Positions 12,727 to 25,200 of a stretch of DNA of 64,000 bases are shown here, in pieces; position 1 is the stretch's first letter, and every line of letters begins with the position of its first letter. The position numbers were made by a program, and so were the translations under genes. The notes below the pieces were generated by a model. It had not been told where the DNA came from and ran no database searches. It was given only the letters and a program-made list of their open reading frames with translations. The DNA comes from Rhynchopus sp. YZ270_cl-10 (lineage: Eukaryota; Euglenozoa; Diplonemea; Diplonemida; Diplonemidae), in the NCBI GenBank assembly GCA_964035575.1, contig OZ037871.1:496001-560000 (forward strand), given 5' to 3'.

Positions 12727-13981
12727 TTTTTTTCCCCCTCGACGCATTGAGAGCGTACAGTGACCACACGCGGAGGAAAAGAAAAAAAAAGAAAAGAAAA
12801 GAAAAATCCTCTCCTCTACGTATTTACAGCCATCCAAACAAAGCTTGGCAGATTTCGGGAAAAAATTTTTTGGGGGTAATTTAGCGCCCTTTAAACGCCA
12901 AATATACTTGGACAACTGGGTGATGTTTTTTTTTTTGGGGAAAAGGGAGAATCTCGCACAAAAAATAAGTACACACAAAACATTTTTTTTGGAATAATTT
13001 TTCTAAAATATTTTCGCACTGGGGGGGGAGGGGGTATGATAGAATATGCCTAGTGCACATACATCTTTAAAAAAGAGGGGTATAAAATAGCCTTCTGGTG
13101 CTGAGGGCCAGCCAAAGAGTAAGGGCCACAGACCCTCATAGCAATCTATTTTTGAAAAACTTGGTTGTATTAGTGTAGACACACACCCCCACACGAGGAT
13201 GGCCGTTCAACTATTCCCTTTGTTTTTCTCTCCCCATAGGACTGCACTGGAGAAGGTGAATGAGAAGGCAGGAGGCTACAACAAAATGTGATGCTTCTGT
13301 TGCTGGTGGGAGGGGGGGGAGGTGTGGGGGGGGGAAACGCGGCATGTCCACACGCACAGTTTCTTCCGTTTTTTTTTTTTTTTTTTTTCGTTCCTGTTTT
13401 TTTGTTTTCTTTTGCACGATCATTCCACTAAACGTAAAATGGATTATTTTTGTTCCCCTCCCTGAATGGCGCTGGCGCGCGCTCACTATTAAGAGAGAGG
13501 GCTGTCACCATTTCAAAAAAAAAAAGTGGATGTTACTGTACGCAACCCAAAAATGAAACAAAATAAATAAATAAATCGACAAAAAAAAATGAGCACAAAA
13601 AAAGGAAAACTGCGCGTTTTTTCTTGTCATTTTATATAATGCGTGTCACAAAAAAAAAGAGAAAAATCAAGACAATGGGGCACCCACAAAATATCATAAT
13701 CGTCTAGGGTGATGTGAACACGCACTTTTTTGTTTTTTTTTGTTTTGTTCTAAACTGCCGGCAAATATATACTGTGTTTGTGTACCGAAGTACGCCCGCC
13801 AGAGGTGTGAGTGAGAGTCACACTTAGTGTGGGGGTTTTTGGTTAATATTCTCATTGGAAAGCAAACCAATGAGCTTTTTTTTATTGGAACACTTGGCTT
13901 TTTTGTTTTCTGATAAAATTGTTGGAATTGTGGAGCGGTCTGTGCAAGATCCCACCTTTCTTTTGATAGTTTCTTCTTTTT

Positions 13982-14044
13982 TGATAAATTGTTGGAGTAG
14001 TGTAGTTGCCTCGGTTGTGTTGCCACAGTTGTGCAATCTCCACT
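13982..14044. repeat. repeat F, copy 2
   Basis: Second copy of the unit at 12666-12726, same orientation and also preceded by a T run. Its ending (CAATCTCCACT) resembles that of family C. Confidence 0.6.
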
Positions 14045-16269
14045 GTCCTTTTTTTTCCATTATTGGTACAGAGTGAACAGGAATTTTTTGTTTCACATTG
14101 TTATGTCGAAACAATCACCCTACTACGAGGTTTTCTTGCACTCAAATGTCACCCAGGAAAAAAAACTTTTTTTTTTTTGAAGTTCAATTCTCACGCACGA
14201 AATCCCGAAATATCGAGGGGTGGGTGGGTGGGTGGTGGGTGTGGGGAGTTCACTATACGCCACTTGGGGTAAGATGCTGAAGTTAACAACCTCACCGAAG
14301 CGGGTTTACCTACGCATACAACAGAAGGCCAGAGCGGGAGATTGGCACACATAAAACCAAAAAAATAGTAACTCTGATAAGTAAAAGGAAAAAAAGGTTT
14401 TTTTCGTTGATTGCTCAATTACCCTGTTGGAGGGGGTGATTGGCGACCTTATCTGAGGAACTATTTCTCCTTTAAGCTACGCTTGTAGGTATAAAAAAAA
14501 AATTTATAAGATGACCCTAAGCCTCTAGAGCCTAAGGTCGTCTGATAAAAACTTGTTTACCATTCCTTTTAGGGAGTGGAGCAATGTACGGCCCTGGAAA
14601 CTCCAAGAAGATGGAGTCGGCGGGCTTAAGAGGAAGAAAAAGGAAGTTGCCTTTCCTAAACGTACACACAACTGGCAAAAAAAAAAGGGGAGGTGTCGTC
14701 ACTCACCTTTGTATCATCATTGGAATAACATTGCTTACCAATGGTACACTCCAATACTGTTGCCCCGTTTGTTTTTTTTTGAAATCTTGGTTGTATTAGT
14801 GTAGCCACCCTAGAGTGTGCTCCACTAACCATTTTTTTTCTTTACCCCTTCTTCTACACGTTTTTTAGGGGGGTAACGAACAGCAGTTGGCGAAAAAAAA
14901 GGGGGGAAATATAGAAAACTAGCCTCGCATAGCACCTTTTAGATGTTTTTTTTTTATCCCTTTTATTATTGTCAAAAAATACATTTTTTTTGGAAAATAG
15001 GTCACAACATAGGGATTAATTGAGTGATAAGTGAAGTGTGGAGCGAGGCGATGGTACAACTGTAGTGGTGACGTAAAATAAACACAAAAAAAAAAAATTA
15101 TGTGGTTGGGGTGTGGAAGTCTCCACTCGGGTAGGGTGGGGAGAGGGGGGGAAAAAAACATGTGTGAGATGGACCCCCAAATGAAAGGGATTGTGCTTTG
15201 GTAGTGAAGAGAATGGGAAAGATGGAAGGTAACATATCTGTGTGTTTTATTTTTTTCTGTTTATTTTCTTTTTGGATGTGATCGGTTGATTTGTTTTGCT
15301 AAACCATCGTGAGGGATGACATAACAAAGGAGATGAAACCTTAAGACTCGTTAGGTTTACTTTGTGTCATCGAAAAGAGAAAAAAAATTAGCAAAGACGA
15401 ACGGAATTCCCTCGGACAAACATTTTTAAAATGAAATAACCGTATTCAAAAGGGGGGTGTGGATGGGAAAAAAATTGAAGCGACGACAATGCCTCTGCAG
15501 GACATAGACGCGAAAAAATGAAGTTCGAAATTGCAAACAAAAAAAAAAAAAAAAATCAGAAGGTAGTTGTTGAAGCAGGCACCTCCAAACGATGCCAAGA
15601 AGAGAAAAAAAAAGTCTGGTAAAGTTGATGACACAAATCCCCTTGTGCTTAGTCAACCAAGAGAAAGGCGAGGTGCTACAGCATTGTGTGAACAATCAGA
15701 AACATCTCAGCTCTTCCTTGTCTTATTTTTTTAAAAAAAATAGTTTTTGCACAATTAAAATACAATCAAATCAAAAGTAAGATCCCTCTGACACCACATG
15801 AGTGACACCTTCTGTCTTGAGAAAGCGCCCTATGTTCAGTCATGAGGTCAACACCCCTAAAAAAAACCCTAAAAAAACGATGATTTACAAAAAAGGGGAG
15901 CCAAAAATTAAGAGGGAGAAAAAGAAACCCTCCCCCATGGGAACATTTTCTCTTGAGTAACTTGAGAGATATTTTCTGGAAAATTTTTTTTTGGGAATTG
16001 GGGTGGGATTAAAAATGACACAAAAAAAAAATAGTTGAGGAAAACGAGGGGAGATAAGGTAGGGGGGGTAAGGGATTAGGGGGTGGTGGTGGTGGTGGGA
16101 AAATAAGAATTCGCATTTTTCCCCCCCTTCTTTTCCAGCTTCTCTAAAAAGAGTCTTCTCTTCAGCTCCCCCCCCCCACCCCCACCCCCATCCCCACTCC
16201 CCTCCCCCTCATTAGTCATTTTTCAAATCATCCTTTTCTCCATTCAATCATTTTTTTCCCTTTCTTTCT

Positions 16270-19200
16270 CTACTGACTCATGACGGGTGAGTAGATGGGG
16301 AAGCGGCCCATGAGGTTGGGGACGCCCATCGGCACTTGCATGCCGAGGCTCATCATTCCGGGTACGAGCCCCTGCTGCTGCTGCATGTTGGCCTGGGGGG
16401 GTGTGTGCGTCAGGTTCATGCCCTGCTGCTGCATGCCCATATGCATGCCTTGCTGCTGCATCCCCATTTGGTGCGGGTTGATCTGCCCCGCGCTCATCCC
16501 CATCATCCCCTCCTGGGTCTGCTGTGTCGTGCGGTCCTCACGTCTCTTTCTCTTCTCCTCCTCACTGTCGGCGAAACGGACCTGAAAAAGGGTACAAAAT
16601 AAACAAAGCATCTCGCCATAGAGGTGGCTATTCATTCCAGTGGACTCCACCTGCCCTTCTTGGGGCGGATTTCATCAATGTTTTTTAAAAAGGAAGTTGA
16701 AAAATGCAAACGCCTCACCGAACAACGGATGCAGACCCTTCTGGGGTCGGTGACCGACATGATGGAAAACATGTCAGGGTGGGGAGAAAAAAATCCCTGA
16801 CTGATTACGAACAACCGCGGTTGTATAGTCACATAGACCCTAACGGTAAAAATCAGACAACTCAACGAAATATAACATCAGTCCTATTCGTGGTAATTTA
16901 CCCCCCCCCCCCCCTTTGGGTCGGTGAACCGGAAATTTTGGAAATAGGGGGGTAAAATAAGGGGGGGGGGGGTACAGTGATGCAGGAATCCAGGGTCCCA
17001 AACAAAAAAACCCAAAAAACCCAAAAAAACCAAAAAAACCCATAAAAACCCAAAAAAACCCAAAAAAAACCCATAAAAACCCACCGCATTATATTTTGCT
17101 TTTGGGGCGTGGAGTGTGATTTTTTTTGCTCAAAACATCGCAAATATGAATTTTCGGAGCGATCTGAAAAAATTGCGGGGTCGGACATTTTTTTTGGTGG
17201 AGTTTAACCACCTAAAATTGACTTCTAAGTCAGACGTTTCTATACGGTTTCTGAAGAATTTTAGTGTCATGAGTTTACGTGTATAAACCTTCTGTTACAT
17301 GTGCACCTACAGCTACAACAGGCGTTTTCACCTGGAGTTTCACCTCTTTTGGTGGGTTTTTTGAGTCCATACCCAGGTATGTGGGGTAGGAAACGTGATT
17401 CCGGTGTCAGAACCATGGGTGGTTCCACTGCAGTACCACGTAACCCACGTTTAAACCCCAAAAACCCCTGGTGACACCATCTTCTCGGTGAGCAATGAGT
17501 GTGACCCGCGCGTGCTCCTTTCGTCACGCAAACCAAAAAGCGGTGCAATATTGTGAATTTTTAAGATTTCCTGATTTTCGTACATTTTATTGCGTTTTGA
17601 GTTGTGATATTGTAGATTTTTGTGTAGATTTCGTGGGTTTTTTCGTTTTTTTCTTTGTAAATTTGGGCCACCGCCTAAAACACCAAAAATGCAGGTTGGT
17701 ACCGCAATGAGGCAGAATAGTGGCGATACACATTGTTGTCCTTTACCGTGGGTGTCCAAAGACACACTCTTTTTGCTGAAAATGGAGGGTGCGTTCTGGG
17801 AAGCTTCACTGCCCACATTAATACAGTAAAACTGGCTGGTGCCTGTATGAACTGGTTTTTCAGGTCAAAAATGGCCTGAAAAAGTGGTGTTTTTGGGGTC
17901 TGGTACCTGTGTGTGACCATACCACAGGTGGTATGATGAGTGATCTGACCTTATTCTCCAGGTATAACAAACACCCAAAAAACCAATTGGCGAAGGAATT
18001 TTGCACTTTTGACCACCACAGATTGCATGTTTTCCAAGGCATTTTTTCTATGCCCTTGTGTGTGCTGGGAAGCATGCCGCCAGTGTTAAAAATTCACGAA
18101 TACCCTACCAAAAACCAGAAAGTCAAAAAACCCATAAAAACCCGAAAAAACTGGTTTTGAAAAAACCCAAAAAAACCCATAAAAACCCAAAAAAACCCGC
18201 AAAAAAACCCAGCAAAAAAACCCACCTTGCATCACTGGGGGGGGTAAATGAGGGGGTAAGGGGGGGGGGGGTAAATTACCATGTTATGGGTTTGGTCATG
18301 TTTTTGGGTGGGAAGGGGGGACTTTTTCATACACGGTGGGGTAAATTTTTGCACAACACAGTGTGACAACACATGCTCTCATGACAAATGTGTCGTCTGA
18401 AAAAAATTCCTCACTTCCTTGCGACATCGCAAGCAGTCATGCATCATGGATCCACATCATCCACATCATCTTTCTGCCCGTGCCTGAACCATGACTGGTC
18501 AGGGATCACGATGTTGCCTCAGATTCCGTGACGTGTCCCAAACGTATCGCCCACGCAGCAGAACCGTACCCACCTGCACCCATCTACCTGCACACGCGAT
18601 GCAAAACAGGGTGAAGGATTATTTGCACTTTACCCCTTTCCTCATTTCGAGCTTGTCTCCAGCTTCAAATCAGACGAGTCCTACAGTCTACGGATGTACG
18701 ACCCGCTGAACACATCAGCCCCTCCCAGCAAACCATAAAGCAAAACAGGTATGCGCTGCACTAAGTGAAACTATTACCCCATAATTACACGCCAGGTGGT
18801 GTTTTGCCACTCGTTCCCTGAACCCCCTCGCTTCGCTCGTGGGTTTAGGTCACTCGTGACAAAACACCACCTGGCGTGTTGCGGCGATAAGTACCCAAAA
18901 ATTACCTGGTGGCTGGTACTTTACCCCCCCAGGGGGGTAAAGTACCAGCCGCAACAGGGTATTATAAGGGGGGGGGGTAAATTACCATGTTATTTTGGCC
19001 TGAACCGTTTTTTTCTGAAAAAGGGGGTAAAATAAGGGGGGGGGGTAAATTTAGGGGGGGGGGGGTAAATGACCACGAATAGGACTGATCAGTCTAAATG
19101 GGAGCCAATTACCCCCCCCCCCCCAGCCAATTACCCCCCCCCCTTATATTACCCCCTTTTTCCAAAATCCGAAAATACGAGATTTTTCAGTGTCTATTAC

Positions 19201-22200
19201 CCCCCCCCCTTTAGGTGGTCCCACGTAGAAGGAAATCCTTAAGGATTTGCTATGGACACACATGTGACCCCACCGTGGAGAGCAATCGGCTCCCGCAATC
19301 AAAAGAAAGCAGAGAAAAGGGGAAAGAAAAAGAAAAAAAGTTGTGTACCATGCGCCTGCGGCGCTATCTGTTCCCTACCCCCCGTGATGTACTTATGTAT
19401 ATTCCACCTGATTTTGCCGGTGTTTTCCGGTGTTAGCCGGTGAAGTCACGGCATTGGGTACTGGGTACACTCACTTCATCATTGTACTAGCCCAGGGAGG
19501 GGCTACCGGCAAGGTCTCTTCCAATCCGTACCCCAGTTTCCTAGGGGGCTTCACTGGCTCGGGCTCCAGTAGGTCCCTCCGCACATGTAATGTGCCTGCC
19601 TTCGGCACCCAGGGTAGCATTCCCAGTACCTTTTACCCTCAGGTCAGACCTTCATAGAGTTCCAGGAGGAGTGCCACAACAGGGTCCCCGGATGCGATTT
19701 AACGTCCAGCCCAGGACGAGAGGGGCTGAGCAGGGATTTTTTTAAAATTAGGTGAAGGAAATCCACTAAGGTGGGCGTGCCTGGCCGCAAATCGCCTTGG
19801 GGATCACCAAAATATCCCATTGGTACCGGGTACCGTGGGTACCCAGGTATACACAAACCCGCAAATACGGTACACACGTACACACGTACACACGTACACA
19901 CGTACACACGTACACACGTACACACGTACACACGTACACACGTACACACGTACACACGTACACACGTACACACGTACACACGTACACACGTACACACGTA
20001 CACACGTACACACGTACACACGTACACACGTACACACGTACACACGTACACACGTACACACGTACACACGTACACACGTACACACGTACACACGTACACA
20101 CGTACACACGTACACACGTACACACGTAGGGGGAACGAGGGAAATTAACACTATCACAATGCAAAACCCGGCTGGCCTCCATGCGGCATCCCCCGGCAAC
20201 GTCGAGATTCTCGACGGCGAACAAGCCGGACAGCAGGTAGTGCGCCCCCTCGTGCTGACACTCCAACCACCGCGGGAATACCGCATCCACCCCTTCCCCT
20301 CCAGCTTCCTGCAGGCACAGGCCACGGCCATGCTGAAGCAGATGGAGTGGGAAGCCGAGGTGACGGGCAGGAAGGCGGACGTCCTTCAGGTCACCGCCCC
20401 GCATCCGCCCCCCAACACAGAGCTCGACATCAACGGGCACCGCATGTCCATCCAGGACATGGACACCATCCGTGCCGAGCGGAAAAGGAGGGAGGAGGAA
20501 AAGCGGCTGAAGAAGGAGCACCGCGCACACGAGGACGCCATTGCGGCCCTGTTGGCGGCCTTGCAAGGCGTCAAGCGAACAGGTGGGCGGGGAGGCGGTA
20601 GGGGCTACACCGCGAAGGACGTCGTCGTCCCCGTCGCGCACCTCCACGCGGTGCTGAAGGTCATCGCCCAGGACCGCACCAAGCAAACGCCCACGACACC
20701 TGCCACACCACTGCCCTCCCCTACAGTTCCAGTCACAACCACCACTGCTGCTGCGTCTGCGCCTAGTGAGGTTACTGCACCTGTGTCTGCTGTGCCTGCT
20801 ACACCTGCTGTGTCTGCTACACCCGCTGCTACACCCGCTACTGCACCCGCTACTACACCTGCACCTGAGCTTGCACAGCTGCGGCAGGAGTTTGCTGCTG
20901 CGTTGCAGCGGGCGAAAGAGGAGGCAGCTGCCGTGACAAGGCAGATGACGGAGAAGGCAGTGGAGAACGCAGAAGGCACGCAGCTCCTCCTCGAGCAGCT
21001 CCGCGAAGAGGTGAGGGCCACCAAGGCGCTGGCCGTTGACCAGGTGGGGGTGTCCACGGAACTGCAGGCAGTGAAGAAGAAGGCGGAACGCGCGGCAAAG
21101 CAGGCGACCAATGCACTCGAAGCAGCCACCGCCACTAATCTGAGGGTCGTTACCTTTGAGAGGGAGGAAATGGAAGACATCCGCCTTCAACTCCACAACC
21201 AAAAGAAGGAGCAGCAGGTCATCGTCAAAGCCATTTCTGGAGTGCAGTCCGGCGCACCCGCTGCCACCCAACTAGCGGTCAGAATGGAGCTGTTGGAGGA
21301 ACGGGTGATGCAAGTGACGCAGGCACAAGACAAGGCACAAGACACGTCAACCAGAACCGCAAGCCAGCAGACCCAGCAGGCGGAGGAGCTGCAGTCCGCG
21401 TACGTGAAGTTGCACGCGTGGACAACCGAGGTTGCGGCGAAAGCTACCACCGCCAGCAGCACGGCTGAACAGCTCGTGGAGGCACACAAGAGAGCTGAGG
21501 CCGCTGTTCCCCACCTCCAGGAAGGGCTGCAAGAACAGGGCAGGCGCACGCAGCAGGCGGCAGCTGATACTGTTGTGGTATCAGCCATGGCTGAAGAGGC
21601 CCTGAAGAAGGCGCACCAGACCGACGACAGGCTGACAGCCGCAGCGAACCGCCTCAGCAACGAAGTCAACCTCCTCCGGAGTCAAGCAGAGGAGGAGGCG
21701 GCATTGGCCCGGCAGCGCAACCACGCTCTCGAAGCCAAAACGAAGGAGGCCCTGATGCAAACACAGCGGGGTACGGCCAACCTGGTTGACGCCGCCACCA
21801 TCAAGTTCGCCGCCGTGGACGGGGAAGCGCAACGGATAAAGGAGGACCAGGAGCAGGCGATGCGTTACCAGTGCAAACACAATGGTGAGGTGGAAGCGGC
21901 GCTGGAACACGTCGTCAGCACACATGATAGGGCTGAGCAGCAACCACCAGCGTCGCATCAGCAGTTGAAGCCACTGGTGCAGGAGGCACCGCCGAATCTC
22001 CCCCAGCAAAAGCCCACCTCAGCCCCGAGCGACAACCACGATAGGTCCATCGCCCGGAGCGCGGGGGAAATGCCGCGGGCTACACGGATGGAACAGATCG
22101 CCGATACGTTCAACCGGGCTAAGAAGATCGTGACAGGGCCGTACAGCGTGGGCCCGAAACCACAAGCGAAGGAAGGGAAAGGGAAGGGACCGACGGCGAC

Positions 22201-25200
22201 AAAGGGGACCAAGTCCGCAGGGCAGCCGCTCATCACGAGCTTCGCAACAGTCCCCCGTGAACGCAATCAGGATCGGCAATGAGGCTGTTCAAACGAACCC
22301 CTCACACAACTCAAACCCTCCCTCTCCAACGATCACCATTCCATCCCGACTTCCATCCTTTCAACCCCAGCACCCTCAGCATATCATCCCCCTACCTCTC
22401 ATGACGGCGACCCTAGCAGTCCCTCCGAAAGTATATCTCCCGCTTGTGACAACGCCAGCATCTCCAGAGATGAGCATCGACTCAAAGATTGGATACGCGT
22501 CCGCGTGCGGGAAGCATCGTACAAATATGAGAGGCGGGGGGGATGACCCTATTGCAGAGAGAGCAGAGAATAATGTGTGGCTGGACCGGACAGCAGCGAG
22601 CTTGCACACCTCCCGTCACGTGATCCCTGGGGACGGCAACTGCCTCTTTAGGGCGCTCGCCTCACAATGCACCGGGAGTATATGTGCGGCCTCCTTGCGC
22701 AGAGACGTCATCAGCCACCTGCGCACAAACGAAGAGTCCAGGTACCTGTATGAAGCCGGGCCGGCAGCAGCCACGACCTCGTTCAGCATATACCTGGACC
22801 ACATGAGCCGTGACGGCACCTACGGGGACCACCTCTGCTTGCAGGCGGCAGCGACGATCCTCAAGGCGGAGGTATGGGTCCTCAACGCCAGCACGGGAAG
22901 TCGTGGCACACTGCGACGTGAGGGCTGCCCTGCCCAACGGAACCGTGTGCTGGGACTAACGTACAGACCTGAGCATTATGACATACTCAGAATCCCGATG
23001 GCTCTCCTCCGAAGTCTACGAGCCTGTCAGAACGGCATTCTCCCCCTCGAGGCACCGTCTCCGGCGAACAGGAACAGACGGCAACCCCGAGCTCCGCCTA
23101 CACCCGCACCCAGACCCCTAACCATCACCACCATCAACGTAACGTCGCTGCAAACGCACCACCGTGACGTGGCTGACCTCCCGGCTGATATCCTTGCCTT
23201 ACAGGAGACAAGGGTCGGGAAGGAACACATGGGCACACATGGGCAATACTTCCACGCAAAAGGAAGGGAGGTACACTGGGGAAAGGCCCTCGCAAAGACG
23301 GGAGGAGGCGAGCGCCAGCAAATCGCACCGGGAGGCGTGGCGATAATGACCAAGAGTGGCCTGATAGCGCAAACCATCGCGCCTAAATCACCGGTGGAAA
23401 AACGCTGTCACGATTCAACGAGGGTGGTCCACACAGCTGTTGCGGTGGGCGCAGGGGCTGCCTTCCACGTCATCTCCCTCTACGCACACGCAGGCCAGGA
23501 GGCGGCGGCCGAACGAGAAGCACTCATCAAGGACGCATTGGAGATGGCAACTGGCCTGGGTCACGCAGTCCCAGTCATCATCATCGGGGACTTCAACTGC
23601 AACGCCTCCAATAGCGTCACTCTTGCGGCAGCGCAGAGATCTGGAAGATGGGTTGATGTGGCGGAGAGCCTAGCCGCTGCCCAACGGACCCCTCCACCTT
23701 TCACCTGCAGAACGGCCAACTCGAACGGAACGCGGATTGATATGTGCCTGGCGAATGCGACGGCAGCACCAGCGATCTATAAAGTGACAGTTGACTCCAG
23801 CTTCGACGACTGCCCTTTCCCGACACATGTACCGCTCACCTTCACCCTCGACCTAAACGTATATTCTGGCCGCACCCGGAGATGCGTGCTCCCCAAGCCC
23901 TTCCCACTGGATAGACCAAGGAACACCCCAGAGACTGCGGTGGCATTTGCTAGCCAGCTGGAGAAAAACGACAGGAGCGAGGCATCAGGAGAAAGCAAGC
24001 TTGCTGAGTTTGCAGAGGTGGGTGAGAAGTTCCTACTCCTCCTCCATGAGGACAGCATAGCGTCCCCACATTCTGATTACTGCGGGCGAAGCGAGACATC
24101 CCTTGTGAAGACGGCCAGGCACGCCACAAAGCACAGCAGCAAAAATGGGGCGTCCTCAAAGCTAACAAGGGCGAGGGACGCTGTCATGGGAAACCTACGC
24201 ACGCTTCTCCAAATAGGAAGGGCCAGACTGCTTGTGGACAAGCCGTACGCAATGACCCGCAGGGAGAGGTACGCGTGGGAGGCGCTGTCCCGACTCCGAG
24301 GAGGCCCGCTGAGGGATGAGATCACTGAGGCCCTCTTCGTACCAAACCCCGGAGTGGATTACCTGCACCGCCTCCTAGAGAAACTCGAAGGCTCCCAGAG
24401 AGAAGCCTTTGCCGCCATGAAGGCACAACGCAGTCTGCATTGGAAGCACACCATGCAAAACGTTGGGAGCAAAGGTCAAGGTGCCATCTTCGACTATGTG
24501 GCTGACCGCTTCACCACGCCGGCAGCGTTCATGAAGCAACAAGATGGCACTCTCACGGCTGACCCAGCCAAGGTTGACTCCCTCCTCAGAGACAACCAGG
24601 CATGGGGTGGTATATTCCAAAAATACGCCTCCTCACCCGAGCCAAGTTGGGACTCCTTCCTCGCAGTGTACGAAGATGTACTACCGGCGGCAGAAGACAT
24701 GACTTGTGAACCCATCAAGGTGGAAGATGTACACAAGGCACTCAAACGTATGAAGCGTACCACCTCACCAGGCATGCACGGATGGAGAGCACACGAAGTG
24801 GAACAGCTACCTGACTCTATCATCGCCATCCTTGTGGAATGCCTAAATGCCGTCGAACGGGACGGCGTGTGGCCTGAAGCCCTCATGCAAGCACTGGTGC
24901 CGCTAATCCCGAAACCAGACAGTGATGGAGACCCCCTGTCGCAACGACCCATCACCATCACGGCGGTCCTCTATAGGATATGGGCATCGATACGTGCTCA
25001 ATCCGCCTTTCCGTGGTTGGACAAGTTGTCACCTGCAGGATTGCACGGGTGCAGGCCCAAACACGGGACGGAGGACTTGTACTGGCACCTCGCAGCACAG
25101 TTAGAATGCGCACACCTCACCGGTGAACACATCTTTGGAGTAGCCATAGACTTTAAGAAGTGCTTTGATACCGTCCCCATCAACATCGCGATGTGCCTTG

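Larger units (their letters stand above)
10445..16269. other. 5.8-kb non-coding spacer rich in A/T homopolymers and short repeats
   Basis: No convincing gene is seen on either strand; the longest open frames are homopolymer artefacts. The stretch holds copies of hairpin family A (14508-14543, 15620-15660), family C (12466-12510, 13150-13185, 14775-14820), the longer repeat F (12666-12726 and 13982-14044), and a CCCTAAAA-like pair near 15855. Long T runs near 10780-10840 and G/C-poor runs fill the rest. Confidence 0.6.
16879..19087. mobile_element. TIR element 1 (2.2 kb, poly-C termini)
   Basis: Inverted ends of about 28 bp begin CAGTCCTATTCGTGGT and run into ATTTACCCCCC; the two ends differ at one position before the C run. 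Both sides carry AT (16877-16878, 19088-19089), fitting a 2-bp target duplication. Inside are two AAAAACCC-type tracts (17004-17083, 18124-18222), a repeated motif GGTAAATTACCATGTTAT (about 18270 and 18977), and two perfect long palindromes. There is no transposase-like ORF, so it is non-autonomous. Confidence 0.65.

Noticed and set aside
19766-21271. A 501-aa minus-strand ORF and several 100-175-aa ORFs with repeated CVRVYVCT or HTYTRTHV
   Set aside because: They are readings of the (TACACACG)n array, which is open in all frames, extended into the antisense of LINE ORF1.
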